Shown one piece after another: positions 22,746 to 33,780 of a DNA stretch of 64,000 nucleotides. The first letter of the stretch is position 1. The number at the start of each line of letters is the position of its first letter. This stretch comes from Gnetum montanum. Its lineage: Eukaryota; Streptophyta; Gnetopsida; Gnetales; Gnetaceae. Position numbers and translations under genes: made by a program. The DNA is taken from positions 110,369-174,368 of the forward strand of contig MNCI01008436.1 of NCBI GenBank assembly GCA_015680685.1, read 5' to 3'. Under the pieces are notes generated by a model. It was not told the DNA's origin, did no database searches, and saw nothing but the letters and a program-made list of their open reading frames with translations.

Positions 22746-24240
22746 GTTGACATTTGGAGGATTGGCCTGAGAGACGTTCACAAAGAATGCAAAACACCAT
22801 GATGAAGGTAACACCAACACCATTTGTTAGTGCTTGCTTAGATAATGCTTCACTATGCTTGAGAGTGCTAGGAAAAAATGTATGGTAGTATGGAAGATAC
22901 TAGGGAATAGGTTCAAGGAGATGGGTCAGGGGGACAAGGGATAGCTTGGATGGAATAGGTAGCTATGAGATGTAATGCCATGATGGCATGATCCCTCTTT
23001 AGAGTGCTTGTGAGGGAGTCATCATGCATAAGTATCTTTCCCTTTGGATCTCGACCTCTCATCAGAGTGCTTAGAGATGGTTGATCCAAGGCTAAGATGA
23101 TTGCAAAGCAAAAACTATGTCATTTGACTTATGCACTTGTCTTGTCTCATTTTTATTTTTTTCTTCCTCTTTCCCCTTCTTTTCTTTTTCTTTCTTTATC
23201 TTTTCTCTTTTTTTTGAGAAAATACAAACCCATATCCACTTGAAGGCAACTATATTGCCATTGTAGGATAGGTGTTTCCTCCCCGAGATGAGTTGTGTTA
23301 CATCTGTGTGAGGCTTTGACCTACCTACAAAGGCTTTCCATGGGATGAAGTGTGTTATGTTCATCATGGGTTTGACAAATAAGTGCGAGAAAGGGTTTCA
23401 TGTGCATTAGGAAAGCTCACAAGGGATGTTGGAAATTTCAAGGGTAGGAGGTAGTGCTTAGGTTATTTGAGGGGATATTTGGGTATGCACTCCCAAATAG
23501 CTAGACTAGCTAAAGAAGGTATATTAGAACAATGTAATGTCTTGCTCTCTTGGTGAAACACATTCCTAAATGACATCATCTAAGCTTTATCCTACAAATG
23601 CAACGAAGAAAAAATTAGAAAAAATAACCATCATGTGAAGTGAGCACAAAGTCCTGCTTGGTTGGGACATTGAAAGGGCTGCAAGTGTTGTGTCTGGTGC
23701 ATGTAATGTCCAAAGCAGGAAGGCCAGTGTAGGTGCTGGTAGTGGTAGGCTGGAAAGCTCTAGCAACCACACCAAAAATGAACACTCAAAAGGCTAGGAA
23801 CAATGGTGATGTATGTGCTTAGGAGTCCTCACCAAAGGTGGGAGCTAGGAAATTTAGTTGTAGGGTGAAGAGCGTTGCTACTGAATGCCCTTTTAGACTC
23901 TAAAAATGGTGAGGGCTAGAGTATGGTAGTGCTATTGCTAGGCCATAGTACTTTTGGGACTCCAGTGGAAGGTGCTGATGGTGGGGGATATGGCTAGGAT
24001 GATTGGAGATGGTGGCAGTAGCTCTGGAAGGTTTGTAAGATGCCAAATGACATCTCCAAAAGATCAGCAAGTTGCCAGGGACAACAATGTTGCAAATTTT
24101 CCAGAGGGTTTTTTCATGGTGACACAAACTTCATTCTGGAACTGCAATGCCCCATCCTATCCTACCCAGGAGGCATGGGTAGGGCACGAAAGATTGGAAA
24201 CATTCTTGCTCACTTGTTCATAGGACCTTATAAGCTGAAC
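22746..24240 (-). other. Tat-1 3' noncoding region
   Basis: Between the repeat array and the polypurine tract. Small open stretches on both strands (23954-24252 plus, 23587-23775 minus) show no recognisable motif and overlap each other, so none is called. It contains a long polypyrimidine run at 23144-23216. Confidence 0.5.
23144..23216. repeat. Polypyrimidine run (polypurine on the Tat-1 sense strand)
   Basis: About 70 bases almost only C and T on the plus strand, broken by a few A. It is far from the LTR, so not the functional polypurine tract. Confidence 0.8.
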
Positions 24241-24249
24241 CATGGATGC

Positions 24250-24605
24250 TAGATTGTGAACCTAGTTTTAGGTCTTGTTAGACTGATGGTTGTGCTAGTT
24301 TAAGGTCCCAGAAAATATTGATCCCAGTTTAAGGTCTGGGCAAACCATGCTATATTAGTTTAAGGTCCTAGCAGATGGTTGTGGTAGTTTAACATCATAG
24401 TGGATGGTGGTTGGCTAGTTTAAGGTGATAGGGGATCATGTTGTGGGTGCCAGTTTAATGTCATATCCCAAGGATATTCTATTTCAGTTTAATGTCATAG
24501 AAGACATTCTATGCTAGTTTAATGTCATAGTAGATGCTCTATGCAATTTTAACATCATAGTAGATGCTCTGCACTATTTTAACATCATAATGGATGCTCT
24601 GTTTA
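24250..24605. repeat. Tandem array 1, about 11 units of 29-37 bp
   Basis: Irregular units, each starting AGTTTAAGGTC or the diverged AGTTTAATGTC / TTTTAACATC, followed by TAGTAGATG-like sequence. It lies just beyond the integrase end of Tat-1. Confidence 0.75.
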
Positions 24606-24679
24606 CCTTTCTTTATTATTGGTGCAATACTGCATGTTAGGTGTAATATGGTTTCAAGTACCAGTGGTTGACAGGATTC

Positions 24680-25800
24680 ATGAACTTGTTCCCATCTATG
24701 TCAGCAAGCTTGAAGGCTCCATTTTCATATGCTTTGGTGACAAAAAAAGGCCCTTCCTAATTGGCTAAGAATTTGTTCACCTTCTCGAAAATGGCCTTAA
24801 GGACTATATCCCCCTTCTTGATCATGTGTTGGTGCAAATTTTAATGATGCTTTTACCATTTTTTATCTTAATACCACTCAATACGACTGAGCATTTGGAT
24901 GTGCTCTTCCTCTGTAGAGTTAAGATCAGTGATTCTTAACTTGTTGTTCTAAGCCTTATCCATGAAGTTCAAAAGCATCATGTGAAGTGACAAGACCTAC
25001 AATTCAGGAGGCAACACTACTTCAAATCCATCTGCCAGACTATATGGTGTCTTACCTATTGTAGTTCTACATATTGTGCGATACGCCCAAAGGGTGTAGA
25101 TGAGTTTCTCATGCCATCGTCACTTGCTATTATTAAGAATTTTCTTCAAAAGATAGACAATGGACTTGTTGGTGGCCTTTTCTTGAGGGTAGTATGATGA
25201 TGAAAATGAGTGTTTAATGCTAAAATTTTCATGAAAGGCTCTAGTTTCTGTGCTACTAAATTTTCACCTATTATCTGTTATGATAGTCATAGGGAGATCA
25301 AATTGGGTCACCATATTATCTAGGACGAATTTGGAAACCTCTTTAGATGTGGTCTTCCTAAGGGGAATAACTTCTACCTAATTTATAAAATATTTAGTTG
25401 CAGTAATAATTAATCTATGTCTTGTGGAAGACTTAGGTGTGATAGGCCCTATGATATCTAATTCCCATCATTGAAATGGATAGTTGATTTGCATGGTGTG
25501 CAACTCAGTAGGTGATACATGTATTAAATTCCTATGGCATTGACATACATTGCATGTCCTAACCTTACATATGAAATCATGCTCCATATAAGGCTAGAAG
25601 GATAGCCTAGATGTCTAACTTTCATTGCCATCACCTAAGGAGTTATATGCCCTCCACATAGTCCGTCATGGACTTGAATGATAATTCTTTATGCTTCATC
25701 ACCACTAATACAAGCAAGTAGTATCCCATCATAAGATCTACAACATAAAGCATTTTCACCTATGAGGATGTATTTCTATGCTTGTTTTCTTACTATGTCT
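24680..25800 (-). pseudogene. Tat-1 integrase
   Basis: The minus strand has VHDGLCGGHITP ... CKVRTCNVCQCHRN (HHCC zinc-binding part), then WELDIIGPITPKSS (first catalytic Asp), MTIITDN (second Asp), YYPQEKATNKSIVY (a Glu is present near the expected place, with a short deletion), LIYTLWAYRT, KTPYSLADG, and the Tat/Ogre C-terminal block GPFFVTKAYENGAFKLADIDG. It is broken by stop codons but colinear over more than 1 kb. It catalyses insertion of the element DNA in intact relatives. Confidence 0.85.
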
Positions 25801-25974
25801 TTTTGGGTGGGTGTTAGGTTTTGTGGAGGTTTGCCATGTTGAAGGTATGCTTTGATGTCATCACATCATTCTTGAATATGTGTTGCACTCATAGAAGCAA
25901 TAGTTGTTGTGTGAATGATAGGGTCGGTGCACTCCACTATTGAAGCAGGTAAGGTAGGAAACATATTAGGTGAC

Positions 25975-26360
25975 ACACTTAAAGATAAAGTGGCCAATGT
26001 GTCAGCTATAGCATTTTCATTTTGGGGAATATGTTGAACATATAAAGTTGGAAACTATTTAAGTAACTATTTTCCCAGATCACAATAAGGCTATAAGTGC
26101 TATGCTTTACAGGTATAGGCCTTAGTGACTTGGTTAATGACCAACTATGAATCATCTTGGATTGCTATATTTTGGATCCCTAACTCTTGACCTACTAGAA
26201 TGCCCCAAAGGAGACCCTCGTATTCTACTACATTATTTGTGCAAAGAAACAAAAAGTGGTAGATGAAAGGTCAGATCTCTCTAGAGGGCAATGTGATAAC
26301 AGTAGTGGCACTACCACCTTGTGTGGTTGAGGCATCATCAAAGTGTAAGATTGCTTCAAC
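25975..26360 (-). pseudogene. Tat-1 second RNase H (archaeal-type)
   Basis: Reads EAILHFDDASTTQGGSATTV, NNVVEYEGLLWGI, GIQNIAIQDDS then LVINQVTKA, and HIPQNENAIADTLATLS. These are the four acidic blocks (FDGA, AEYEA, DS.LV, NE.ADALA) of the additional RNase H known from Tat elements. D, E, D and D are all still visible. It sits between the regular RNase H and integrase, as in other Tat elements, and is diagnostic for the lineage. Confidence 0.8.
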
Positions 26361-27700
26361 GTTTGTAGGTACTGGGCTTATATTGCTAACATGCACATTT
26401 AGGAATTCAGGATCAATTGTTGCTTAGTCATCCATAGGTGAAGATGTAAGTTGCATGGATATTGCTTGACCCTTTATGGATGATTGTGCTATATAATGTA
26501 GGTCAAATTCTACGGTTATTGCTTTCCATCTGGCTATTCTGCTACTTTCATATATGTTGGTTGTAATGGCCCTAAGTATATTAATTTTACAAATGATTTT
26601 GACCTAGCTATGAAACAAGTAGTATCTCCATTTTTTGAGTGCAAATACTAAGGCAAGACAAATTTTCTCCACCTCGTTGTATTTTTCCTCTTAAGCTATT
26701 AGCACATGACTTAGGTGGTAAACAAGAATTTCAGAGTTGTCATCTCTCTTTTGATAGAGCAAGGAAGTGATAGACATGTCTAAGATTATAAGGTAAATGT
26801 AGAAAGGCTTATCTCTTTGTGGAGGATAAATAGTGAGGAGGTGAACCAACTCCCTTCTCAAGTTGTCGAATGCTTCTTGACATTGGTTTGTCCACTCAAA
26901 GTTTACTCCTTTTTTGAGTAGGTGTTGCATTGGATACAACTTATCAATCAACCTCATGATAAACCTTTGTATCAATTTTACGCTACCTTGTAGTCCACAT
27001 AGTTCTTTAAGGTTTATATGTGGTGCTAAATTGACAATTTCCTTAACTTTTCCTGGGTCTATGTGTATTCCTATTTCTGATACTATGAAGCCTAACATGC
27101 ACCCAGTTTAAACACTAAAGACATACCTTTTGGGATTAGGATGAAGGTCATTCCTATTACAACATTAAAGGACTAGGATCAAGTCATTCACATGATTAGG
27201 AGCTTTCTTGGATTTTAGTACTATATCGTCCATGTGGTTGTTTATTTGTTCTATAAGATAATCGCTAAAGATGTAAGTCATTGCACATTGGTATGTTTCA
27301 CCAGCATTTTTTACCCCAAAGGGCATCATCGTATAACAAAACATTTCCCAAGGAGTCATGAAAGTGGTAGCAAGTTGATTTTCTAGGTTTCTACAGATTT
27401 GGTTGTATCCAAAGAACTCATCCATGAAGGATAACAAGGCATGGCAAGTTGTAGTATCAACAAGTTGGTCAATAGTGGACAATGGAGAATCATCCTTGAT
27501 GGTTACCTTATATAAATCTCATAAGTCTATGCATATGCGTATATCCTTGATTTTCTTAGAGACAACTACAATGTTTGACATCCATTCTGCATAATCGACT
27601 ATGTGGATGAACCCGAATTGGTAGAGTCTGGTAATTTCATCATGTACGAAAATTGCAATTTCTAGCTTAATTTCATGGGCTTTCTATATGACTATCTTGA
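26361..27700 (-). pseudogene. Tat-1 reverse transcriptase and RNase H
   Basis: The order on the minus strand is FAWSYEDMLGLDPHI (27770), FGFIHIVDYAEWMSNIVVVSK, CHALLSFMDEFFGYNQI, FMTPWEMFCYTMMPFGVKNAGETYQ, HMDDIVLKSK (active-site box HMDD for YVDD, about 27215-27240), MLGFIVSEIGIHIDPGKV, then the connection and RNase H (DKPFYIYLIILDMSI, EEKYNEVEKICLALVFALKK). This is the Tat/Ogre RT pattern. Two open stretches of 105 and 135 codons remain (27482-27165 and 27098-26691). Confidence 0.85.
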
Positions 27701-28115
27701 CATATGGGTCTAAGATAATGTTTCTTTATATTATGTGTGGGTCTAAGCCCAACATATCTTCATAAGACCATGCGAATACCTTGATATTGTCATTAAGCAC
27801 TTTAGAGATATTCTACTGGACTTGTGGCTCAAGTAAAGAGCTAAGTTTCAATGTTCTCACCTCACCTTTGCATGTTGTCATAAGAATTTCTATGAGTGGA
27901 TCCTTAGTTATGTCACTAGATTCTAAGTCTAGGGCTTGAACTAGATGTTCTAGCCAATCTAGTGACGTTTCTAAGGATGTTATGTTGGTGTTACAAAGAG
28001 GCGGCTCAAAGTCTATAAGCTTTATGTTCATGCATCTGATGAATCTTCCATGGGGTCTAGTCAGGATTAAAGGCAAACGAAGATCCTCATGTGTACTCAT
28101 TTTCCCCAAACAATC
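27701..28115 (-). pseudogene. Tat-1 exon 2 start, PR-RT linker
   Basis: From 28115 the minus strand is open for about 100 codons (DCLGKMSTHEDLRLPL ..., ending LLEPQVQ then TAG) and leads into the RT. It begins right after a TTTTGCAG acceptor, and the frame is the same as that of the protease if the interval 28116-33896 is removed. Confidence 0.7.
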
Positions 28116-28221
28116 CTGCAAAATGACCAAAAACCAAAGAAGCACTAAGTGGTACTTGTCAAAACACATAAAATGAGGAAAATGAGGAAAATAGTGCTGT
28201 GAAAAGTAATCATGCAGTATT

Positions 28222-28726
28222 TCAAAATTTCTAGTTTAAGGTCTTAGCGGATTGTAACTATGTTTAAAGTGTTAATATTCAGTAATAGTGCTATGAAGAG
28301 AATTGCAAGGTTGCAATTTTAAAGTCTTAGCGGACTGTCAATATGCATAAAGTGTAAACAACATTTCAAAATTGCCAGTTTAAGGTCTTAGTAGACCATC
28401 AATATGTGTAAAGTGTAAATAGAATTTCAAAATTGCCAATGTAAGGTCTTAGCAAACCATCAATATACGTAAAGTGTAAACAAAAATTCAAAATTTCTAG
28501 TTTAAGGTCTTAGTAGATCATCAATATGCATAAAGTATAAACAGAATTTCAAATTTTCCACTTTAAGGTCTTATTAGACCATCAATATGCATAAAGCATA
28601 AATAGAATTTCGAAATTTCCAGTTTAAGGTCTTAGTGGACCATCAATATGCGTAAAGTGTAAACAAAATTTCAAAATTTCCAGTTTAAGATCCTAGTGGA
28701 TTGTCAATATGCACAAAGTGTAATCA
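28222..28726. repeat. Tandem array 2, about eight 61-bp units
   Basis: Unit starts AGTTTAAGGTCTTAGTAGAC and ends TTTCAAAATTTCC; six consecutive full units are clear, with more diverged ones at the left end. It lies inside the Tat-1 intron near its 3' splice site, upstream of the antisense gene promoter. Confidence 0.9.
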
Positions 28727-28849
28727 GCTAAGCTATTCATTAGCTATATAGAAAAAATGTAAAATGAAGAACTTCAAATTGTGACAAACTATAAAGAAGT
28801 TAGAAAACTTTTCTAACTCTACGTGTTACATTGCATGGGACATCGGATG

Positions 28850-29022
28850 TCCTATCTTATGCATAAGACATGAAGCATCCCACACTACATGTGGAACACA
28901 AAGCATCCTACATTACATGTGGGAAATGGGATGTCCTACATTATGTGTGAGAGATGAAGTGTCCCACGCTACGTGCGAGATACGAAGCATCCCACATTAC
29001 ATGCAGGACATGGGACATCCTA
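28850..29022 (+). repeat. Six 28-bp dyad repeats upstream of antisense promoter
   Basis: Units such as AAGCATCCTACATTACATGT plus GGGAAATG repeat every 28 bp. Each contains an imperfect inverted repeat (CCCACATTACATGTGGG type). They end about 30 bp before the TATA box at 29054, the place of an enhancer or upstream activating block. Confidence 0.75.
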
Positions 29023-29053
29023 GAAAAGTGACATGTTATGTAACCCTCAAGGT

Positions 29054-29061
29054 TATAAATA
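29054..29061 (+). promoter_or_regulatory. TATA box of the antisense gene
   Basis: TATAAATA within GGTTATAAATAGGG on the plus strand. Transcription start would be expected near 29085-29095. Placed by sequence only. Confidence 0.5.
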
Positions 29062-29384
29062 GGGTTTTACCCATGGTAAACCTTTCATTTTTACCTTCAA
29101 AGCTAATAGTCTAGAGCGTAGCGTAGTTCAGAGCAGAGAGTAACACCCACAGCATAACAATGGAAACTAGAGCTTAACATCAAATCAATGATGCACAGAA
29201 GTAAGCGTAGACATCTCAACCTTGCTAATGTGGATGAAGTCAAGTGCACCCTGCAGCATCTCCCTAGGGCTTGCATTGAAGAGTGTCGAGAGGCACCATC
29301 TACCAGGTAGGCCATTATGCTACTTTCATGTGTATTCTCTTATTTTCTTTTGAAGAAATGGGGCAATCTACTAAGGGGGGACTA

Positions 29385-29560
29385 TTGTTGCCACCACCTC
29401 CACTATGGACGAGGTGCCCTGGCCACTGCAGCCACTATGGTCACTACACCATGGTTACTGCCATTATGGCCAGAACTACCACCATGTGCACTATGTTGTG
29501 GCCACCACCACTGCCATCGCAGCTATCACCATAGTTGTTATCTCATGGCTGTAGTCGCCA
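29385..29560 (+). repeat. CCA/CAC-rich simple-sequence stretch
   Basis: Many repeats of CCACCA, CCACTATGG and similar triplets keep several frames open; I do not call a protein from it. It lies between predicted exon 1 and the next exon of the antisense gene. Confidence 0.6.
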
Positions 29561-29774
29561 CCACTGCGGTTGGGAGTGGTGCGTGCACAATTTTCTTCAT
29601 CTCTCTCTCATTCTACACCATAGTAATGGAAAGGATTCCATCACAGGCCTCTGGGTGCTAGGTACGGTAGGCTGAAACAAGGATTCTACTACATCCCACA
29701 TGGTGGTACAAAATGGGGGTTTCACACATCCTGTGTAGCATAACTTGTGTCCCACATGGTGGAATAGGGTGAGG

Positions 29775-30188
29775 GCTTTGTAGGTGCCTTGTGTTAGTCC
29801 TTAGGTTATGTCATCCCTAATGGCGTAACTGGCAAGCTAGAGCAAACCAAGGCATCTTAAAACTCATGACAGATAGGTCTATTGAGGGGGAAGGGGTAGG
29901 GGGCTCAAGTCAATGCTTGAAAGGCTTAAGAATCTTGTCTTGGATTTGGGTAGTGCTAGAGTTCAAATGCTACCACAAATATAACACTTTGTTCATTGCT
30001 CTCCATATGGGAACAATCTTCCAAAACCCACCTAGAACTATCTACTATGTTGGCGGGTGAGTCCTATTAGGATGATTAGACATTTTATTTTGTTTATCTT
30101 ATATAATTTGGGGTGCTTATTATGTTTTATTGATTTTTAGATTTTTGATCAATAAGGATAGCCTTCATGATAGAGAGGGGGCACTAGC
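29775..30188 (+). repeat. Arm 1 of a perfect 414-bp inverted repeat
   Basis: Its exact reverse complement is 30281-30694. It is contiguous with the left flank and contains exon sequence of the antisense gene, with donor GG|GTGAGT at 30057 and acceptor TTTTTAG ending at 30140. Confidence 0.9.
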
Positions 30189-30695
30189 NGTAAGTTTTTA
30201 AATCTGCCCTAAGCTGCTTTATAACACCAACATGCACATTCTCAGTAGAGGAGAACTCTTGTAGGGCTATTTGAGCCAAGGCTAGTGCCCCCTCTCTATC
30301 ATGAAGGCTATCCTTATTGATCAAAAATCTAAAAATCAATAAAACATAATAAGCACCCCAAATTATATAAGATAAACAAAATAAAATGTCTAATCATCCT
30401 AATAGGACTCACCCGCCAACATAGTAGATAGTTCTAGGTGGGTTTTGGAAGATTGTTCCCATATGGAGAGCAATGAACAAAGTGTTATATTTGTGGTAGC
30501 ATTTGAACTCTAGCACTACCCAAATCCAAGACAAGATTCTTAAGCCTTTCAAGCATTGACTTGAGCCCCCTACCCCTTCCCCCTCAATAGACCTATCTGT
30601 CATGAGTTTTAAGATGCCTTGGTTTGCTCTAGCTTGCCAGTTACGCCATTAGGGATGACATAACCTAAGGACTAACACAAGGCACCTACAAAGCN
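30189..30695 (-). other. Probably mis-oriented contig between two single Ns
   Basis: Single Ns at 30189 and 30695 bracket a 91-bp unique part (30190-30280) plus arm 2 (30281-30694). If the block is read in reverse it overlaps the left contig by 414 bp without mismatch. The reading frame of the antisense gene then runs through its unique part (ALAQIALQEFSS...LRADLKTY) to the N and on into ATGGAAATGATTACC at 30698. The duplicated open frame reported on the minus strand at 30603-30409 is therefore a copy of 29866-30060. Confidence 0.8.
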
Positions 30696-33489
30696 AAATG
30701 GAAATGATTACCCTTGTTGATTCCTTCATGGAAAGTGCTACACTTTCTGACATAAGTTCACAATGTGCAAGTGATCTTTCAGATCACTGATGACCTCTTT
30801 TTAGATCTCTTTGGTGTTTCCTCTTATGGTTTACCTGTGGGTGAAAATAATAGCAAGGATCTAAACCATCAAGGAGACATTGAAGAATGGCTAGGAATTG
30901 ACAAGGATTGCAAGGGCATTTATATGAAAAAAGTTAAATTAAAGGTAGCCCAACATATTTACCTTGTCTTTCAGCCTCGTGCTTTTCCTAAGCTACTTTC
31001 CCAAGGAAAAATTCTTGTGGTAGAGAAAGCTTGGATTATGAGGGATGTAATAGAGGAGGGGACACAATACAACTAGGCTAGATATCTTTTTGAAGGCTTG
31101 TGGGCTGAGATGGTTAGTCTGCACAACAAACTTGAGGCATGTTTTCATGTGCACTTTGCATTTTCCATAGCATGCTTATGTAGGTTTGTGGATTTTTTGG
31201 TGGTTCATGAAAATAAGATTTGGGTGGTGCAAGATCACACCCAAATATCTAAACCATGGATCTGCCACATATTCTACATCACTCAGTCTCAAGATCATTT
31301 GGAAGATATCAGGGAGTCTTTTTCAATGATGACCAAGGACTAGGTAGGACTGTCCTTTCGCATGCATGACAACCTTAGAGAGGCTTCTCCTACTAACATA
31401 GGTAATGCCATGAAGGAGGCACATCTCATTGTGGAGATGATTAAATCAAAGTTGGAAATTAAAAAGCCTCATCTTGTAGAGGAACACTCACGCATGATCA
31501 AAGAAAGAGGTAAAAGAATACACATCAGAGTCTATAATGTGCGGTCTGAATTCATTGATGCGTATGCTTCAGCTAGCCTATTTCTTGCTCCCTTTTTCTC
31601 TTTTTTTTTATATATGTATGTGTTGGACCAACACTAACCCTAGCTTATGAATGATAGATGATGAAGAAGCTTTTTCTTCCGAAGAGGAGGCCCCTGCTAT
31701 AGAAGAGGAGGCTCTTGCTTTAGAAGAGAAGGCCTCGACTACAGAAGGGGAAGCCCCAAGAGAAGAAGAACCCTTTGTAGAAAGTATCCCACAAACTGAG
31801 GGACATATTATAGTTGAATATGTTGCCACACTCTTAAGGTAGCTCAAAGAAGAGGGGCTTCATTTCGAGGATGGTGAGTTTGCTAGTTTCTTTGACAATG
31901 TGCAAATGGGTGAGCTGCCTAGTCTCACCCCTAAGGGTTTGCTGGGTAGGAGCTTTGCATTGCCATTTATGTTTTTCTCTCACTTTTTCTCCTCCCTCTC
32001 CTCCCCTTATTTTTTCATTTTTTTATTTTCTTTTTATCTTTTTCTTTCTTTCACTTTGCTAACATGCTTTATAATGTAGCAGGTGCTACCTCTGCTAGGG
32101 ATCCTAAGTCTTCATCCAGTTTCCACCTACAACCATTAGCAAAAATCCCAGATAAGTTTGCTTTTATGCAAGGGGTAGTAGATGATATGATCAATCATCT
32201 AAAACACGTTGATCTTAAGATAGGTTTGTTTAGGCTATTGCATTTTCCTTTTATGTTCTTTCATTTCATTTTCTATTTTTTTATAGCCTTATGACTAAAA
32301 TTTTCTTATTTTTGGTGTAATAGCTTCGTGACTTAAATGTGACCCAAGAAAGGTAGTTGAAGTTGAAGTGGTGCCTAAACTTTCCTTAAAGGTAAGAAAG
32401 GTGCCTCATTATATATATGACAAGACAAGAAAATGTGCACTACACTCAGCATGATCACTATGGAAGTGCAGCCGCATTAATGAAGACCTCTGGAAATGAG
32501 TCCAGAAACTTGAAAATGAAAAGGCTAGTCAGGCAACTGAACTAGGAGACCTGTAGTTGTGAAATGAATTCTTAATGACCCATGATAACTCAAATGGTAG
32601 CTGACCTACAACTATAATTGATTATGCCATATATTGGTCCATCGTATGAGGAAAAAATGAAGCCACACATAAAGTAATTGAACAATGTCTGCAAATGGAT
32701 CTCTTAGCTCAAAAGAGCCAAGATCGGAATGATTATTGTGCCAAGGTAAATGAATGAGGGCAAGCACAAAAGAATCATAAGCATATGTATAAAATTGAAC
32801 GTGCTACTTACTACCAAAAGTATAGAGATGCATCTATAGAATGGCGAGGTGATGAGCTATTCCTTGATGTGATTGGCACTACCTAGGCCTATGATAGATT
32901 TGTGAAATACCTACTTGTTAATGAATCTCCAAAAAGAGAAATGACCATGCCTTCTTGGGAGGTCACATCCACTAGATTTTCTTTGGGGCCACCCATATGG
33001 ATGGCTATGGGGAAATAAAAGATCTTAGTAGGTGTTGATTTGGGGGGAGGAAGATTGGGAAAATTTGACTGAGGAAGAAATCCTCTAGCATTTGGCATCT
33101 AGCCTTGACAAAATACCACTAGACATGGACACGAGCCCATCTAAGGTTAGTCAAGTTTACTTTATTACAATTTATTTCATGATATCCTTGTATGTTTTCT
33201 TGCTTATCCATGAATTTATTATTTTGTCCTTGGCTTATGCAGGATCTAGATGAAGATGCATGACCTAGTTGGGCAGTGGATAAAGACAAAGAAGAGAATC
33301 TATAGCCTATACATTTATGTTTTAAAATATTTGAAATGTAACCCATTGTTGGGCAATACTGTAATTCTATATGTGGACATATTTTTGGACTATGCATGCA
33401 TTTACCATTTAATGAAAACTGGGATGCTTATTTTATTTCCCTTGTCTAGCATTTTAGTTAATGTAGTTGTAATTAAAGTTGAAGGTTGT

Positions 33490-33780
33490 TTCAAACCACA
33501 CTATAGTTTAAGGCCACTTTAGGCCATGGTTAGTTTAAGGCCATTCTAAGCCATGGCTAGTTTAAGGCCATTTTCGGCCTTGGCTAGTTTAAGGCCATTT
33601 TGGGTTGTGGCTAGTTTAAGGCCATTTCGAGTCATGGCTAGTTTAAGGCCATTTTGGGCCATGGCTAGTTTAAGGCCATTTCAGGTCATGCTATAGTTGC
33701 AATGAAAAGTAGGTTGCTAGTTTTAGGCCTTAGTGGACCATGTGATAGTTTAAGGCCATTCCAGGCTATGACAACGTAAC
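33490..33780. repeat. Tandem array 3, about eight 27-bp units
   Basis: Unit close to TAGTTTAAGGCCATTTTGGG plus CCATGGC; seven consecutive units, then scattered ones to 33775. It lies downstream of the antisense gene stop and near the Tat-1 intron donor. Confidence 0.9.

Larger units (their letters stand above)
29188..33263 (+). pseudogene. Multi-exon antisense gene inside the Tat-1 intron
   Basis: Not a recognised family. Predicted exons: 29188-29306 (uncertain), about 29821-30056, 30141-31562 (containing the mis-oriented block), 31644-31945, 32083-32223, 32324-32391, 32467-33145 and 33243-33263 (GAT...GCA TGA stop). Introns of 84, 81, 137, 100, 75 and 97 bp have GT...AG ends (GTGAGT, GTATGC, GTAGGA, GTTTGT, GTAAGA, GTTAGT), and each joins matching codon phases. 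The middle exon is nearly open for about 280 codons (LFEGLWAEMVSLHNKLEA, LCRFVDFLVVHENKIWVV, PWICHIFYITQ). Then come acidic EEEA repeats, a coiled-coil-like part (INEDLWK.VQKLENEK) and an acidic tail. Stops are mostly TAG/TGA at likely Gln/Arg codons; there are two probable 1-bp shifts (about 30783 and 33041). It could be an element-encoded antisense ORF or a captured host gene. Confidence 0.6.

Noticed and set aside
23587-24252. Cluster of small ORFs on both strands in the Tat-1 3' region
   Set aside because: No motif, mutual overlap, and locally lower AT explain the open frames.
28917-29114. 65-codon ORF over the 28-bp repeats
   Set aside because: Palindromic promoter repeats keep the frame open; no coding evidence.
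29866-30603. Two identical 64-residue ORFs on opposite strands, possibly a duplicated inverted gene pair
   Set aside because: They are the two arms of a perfect inverted repeat flanked by single Ns; frame continuity favours an assembly artefact.
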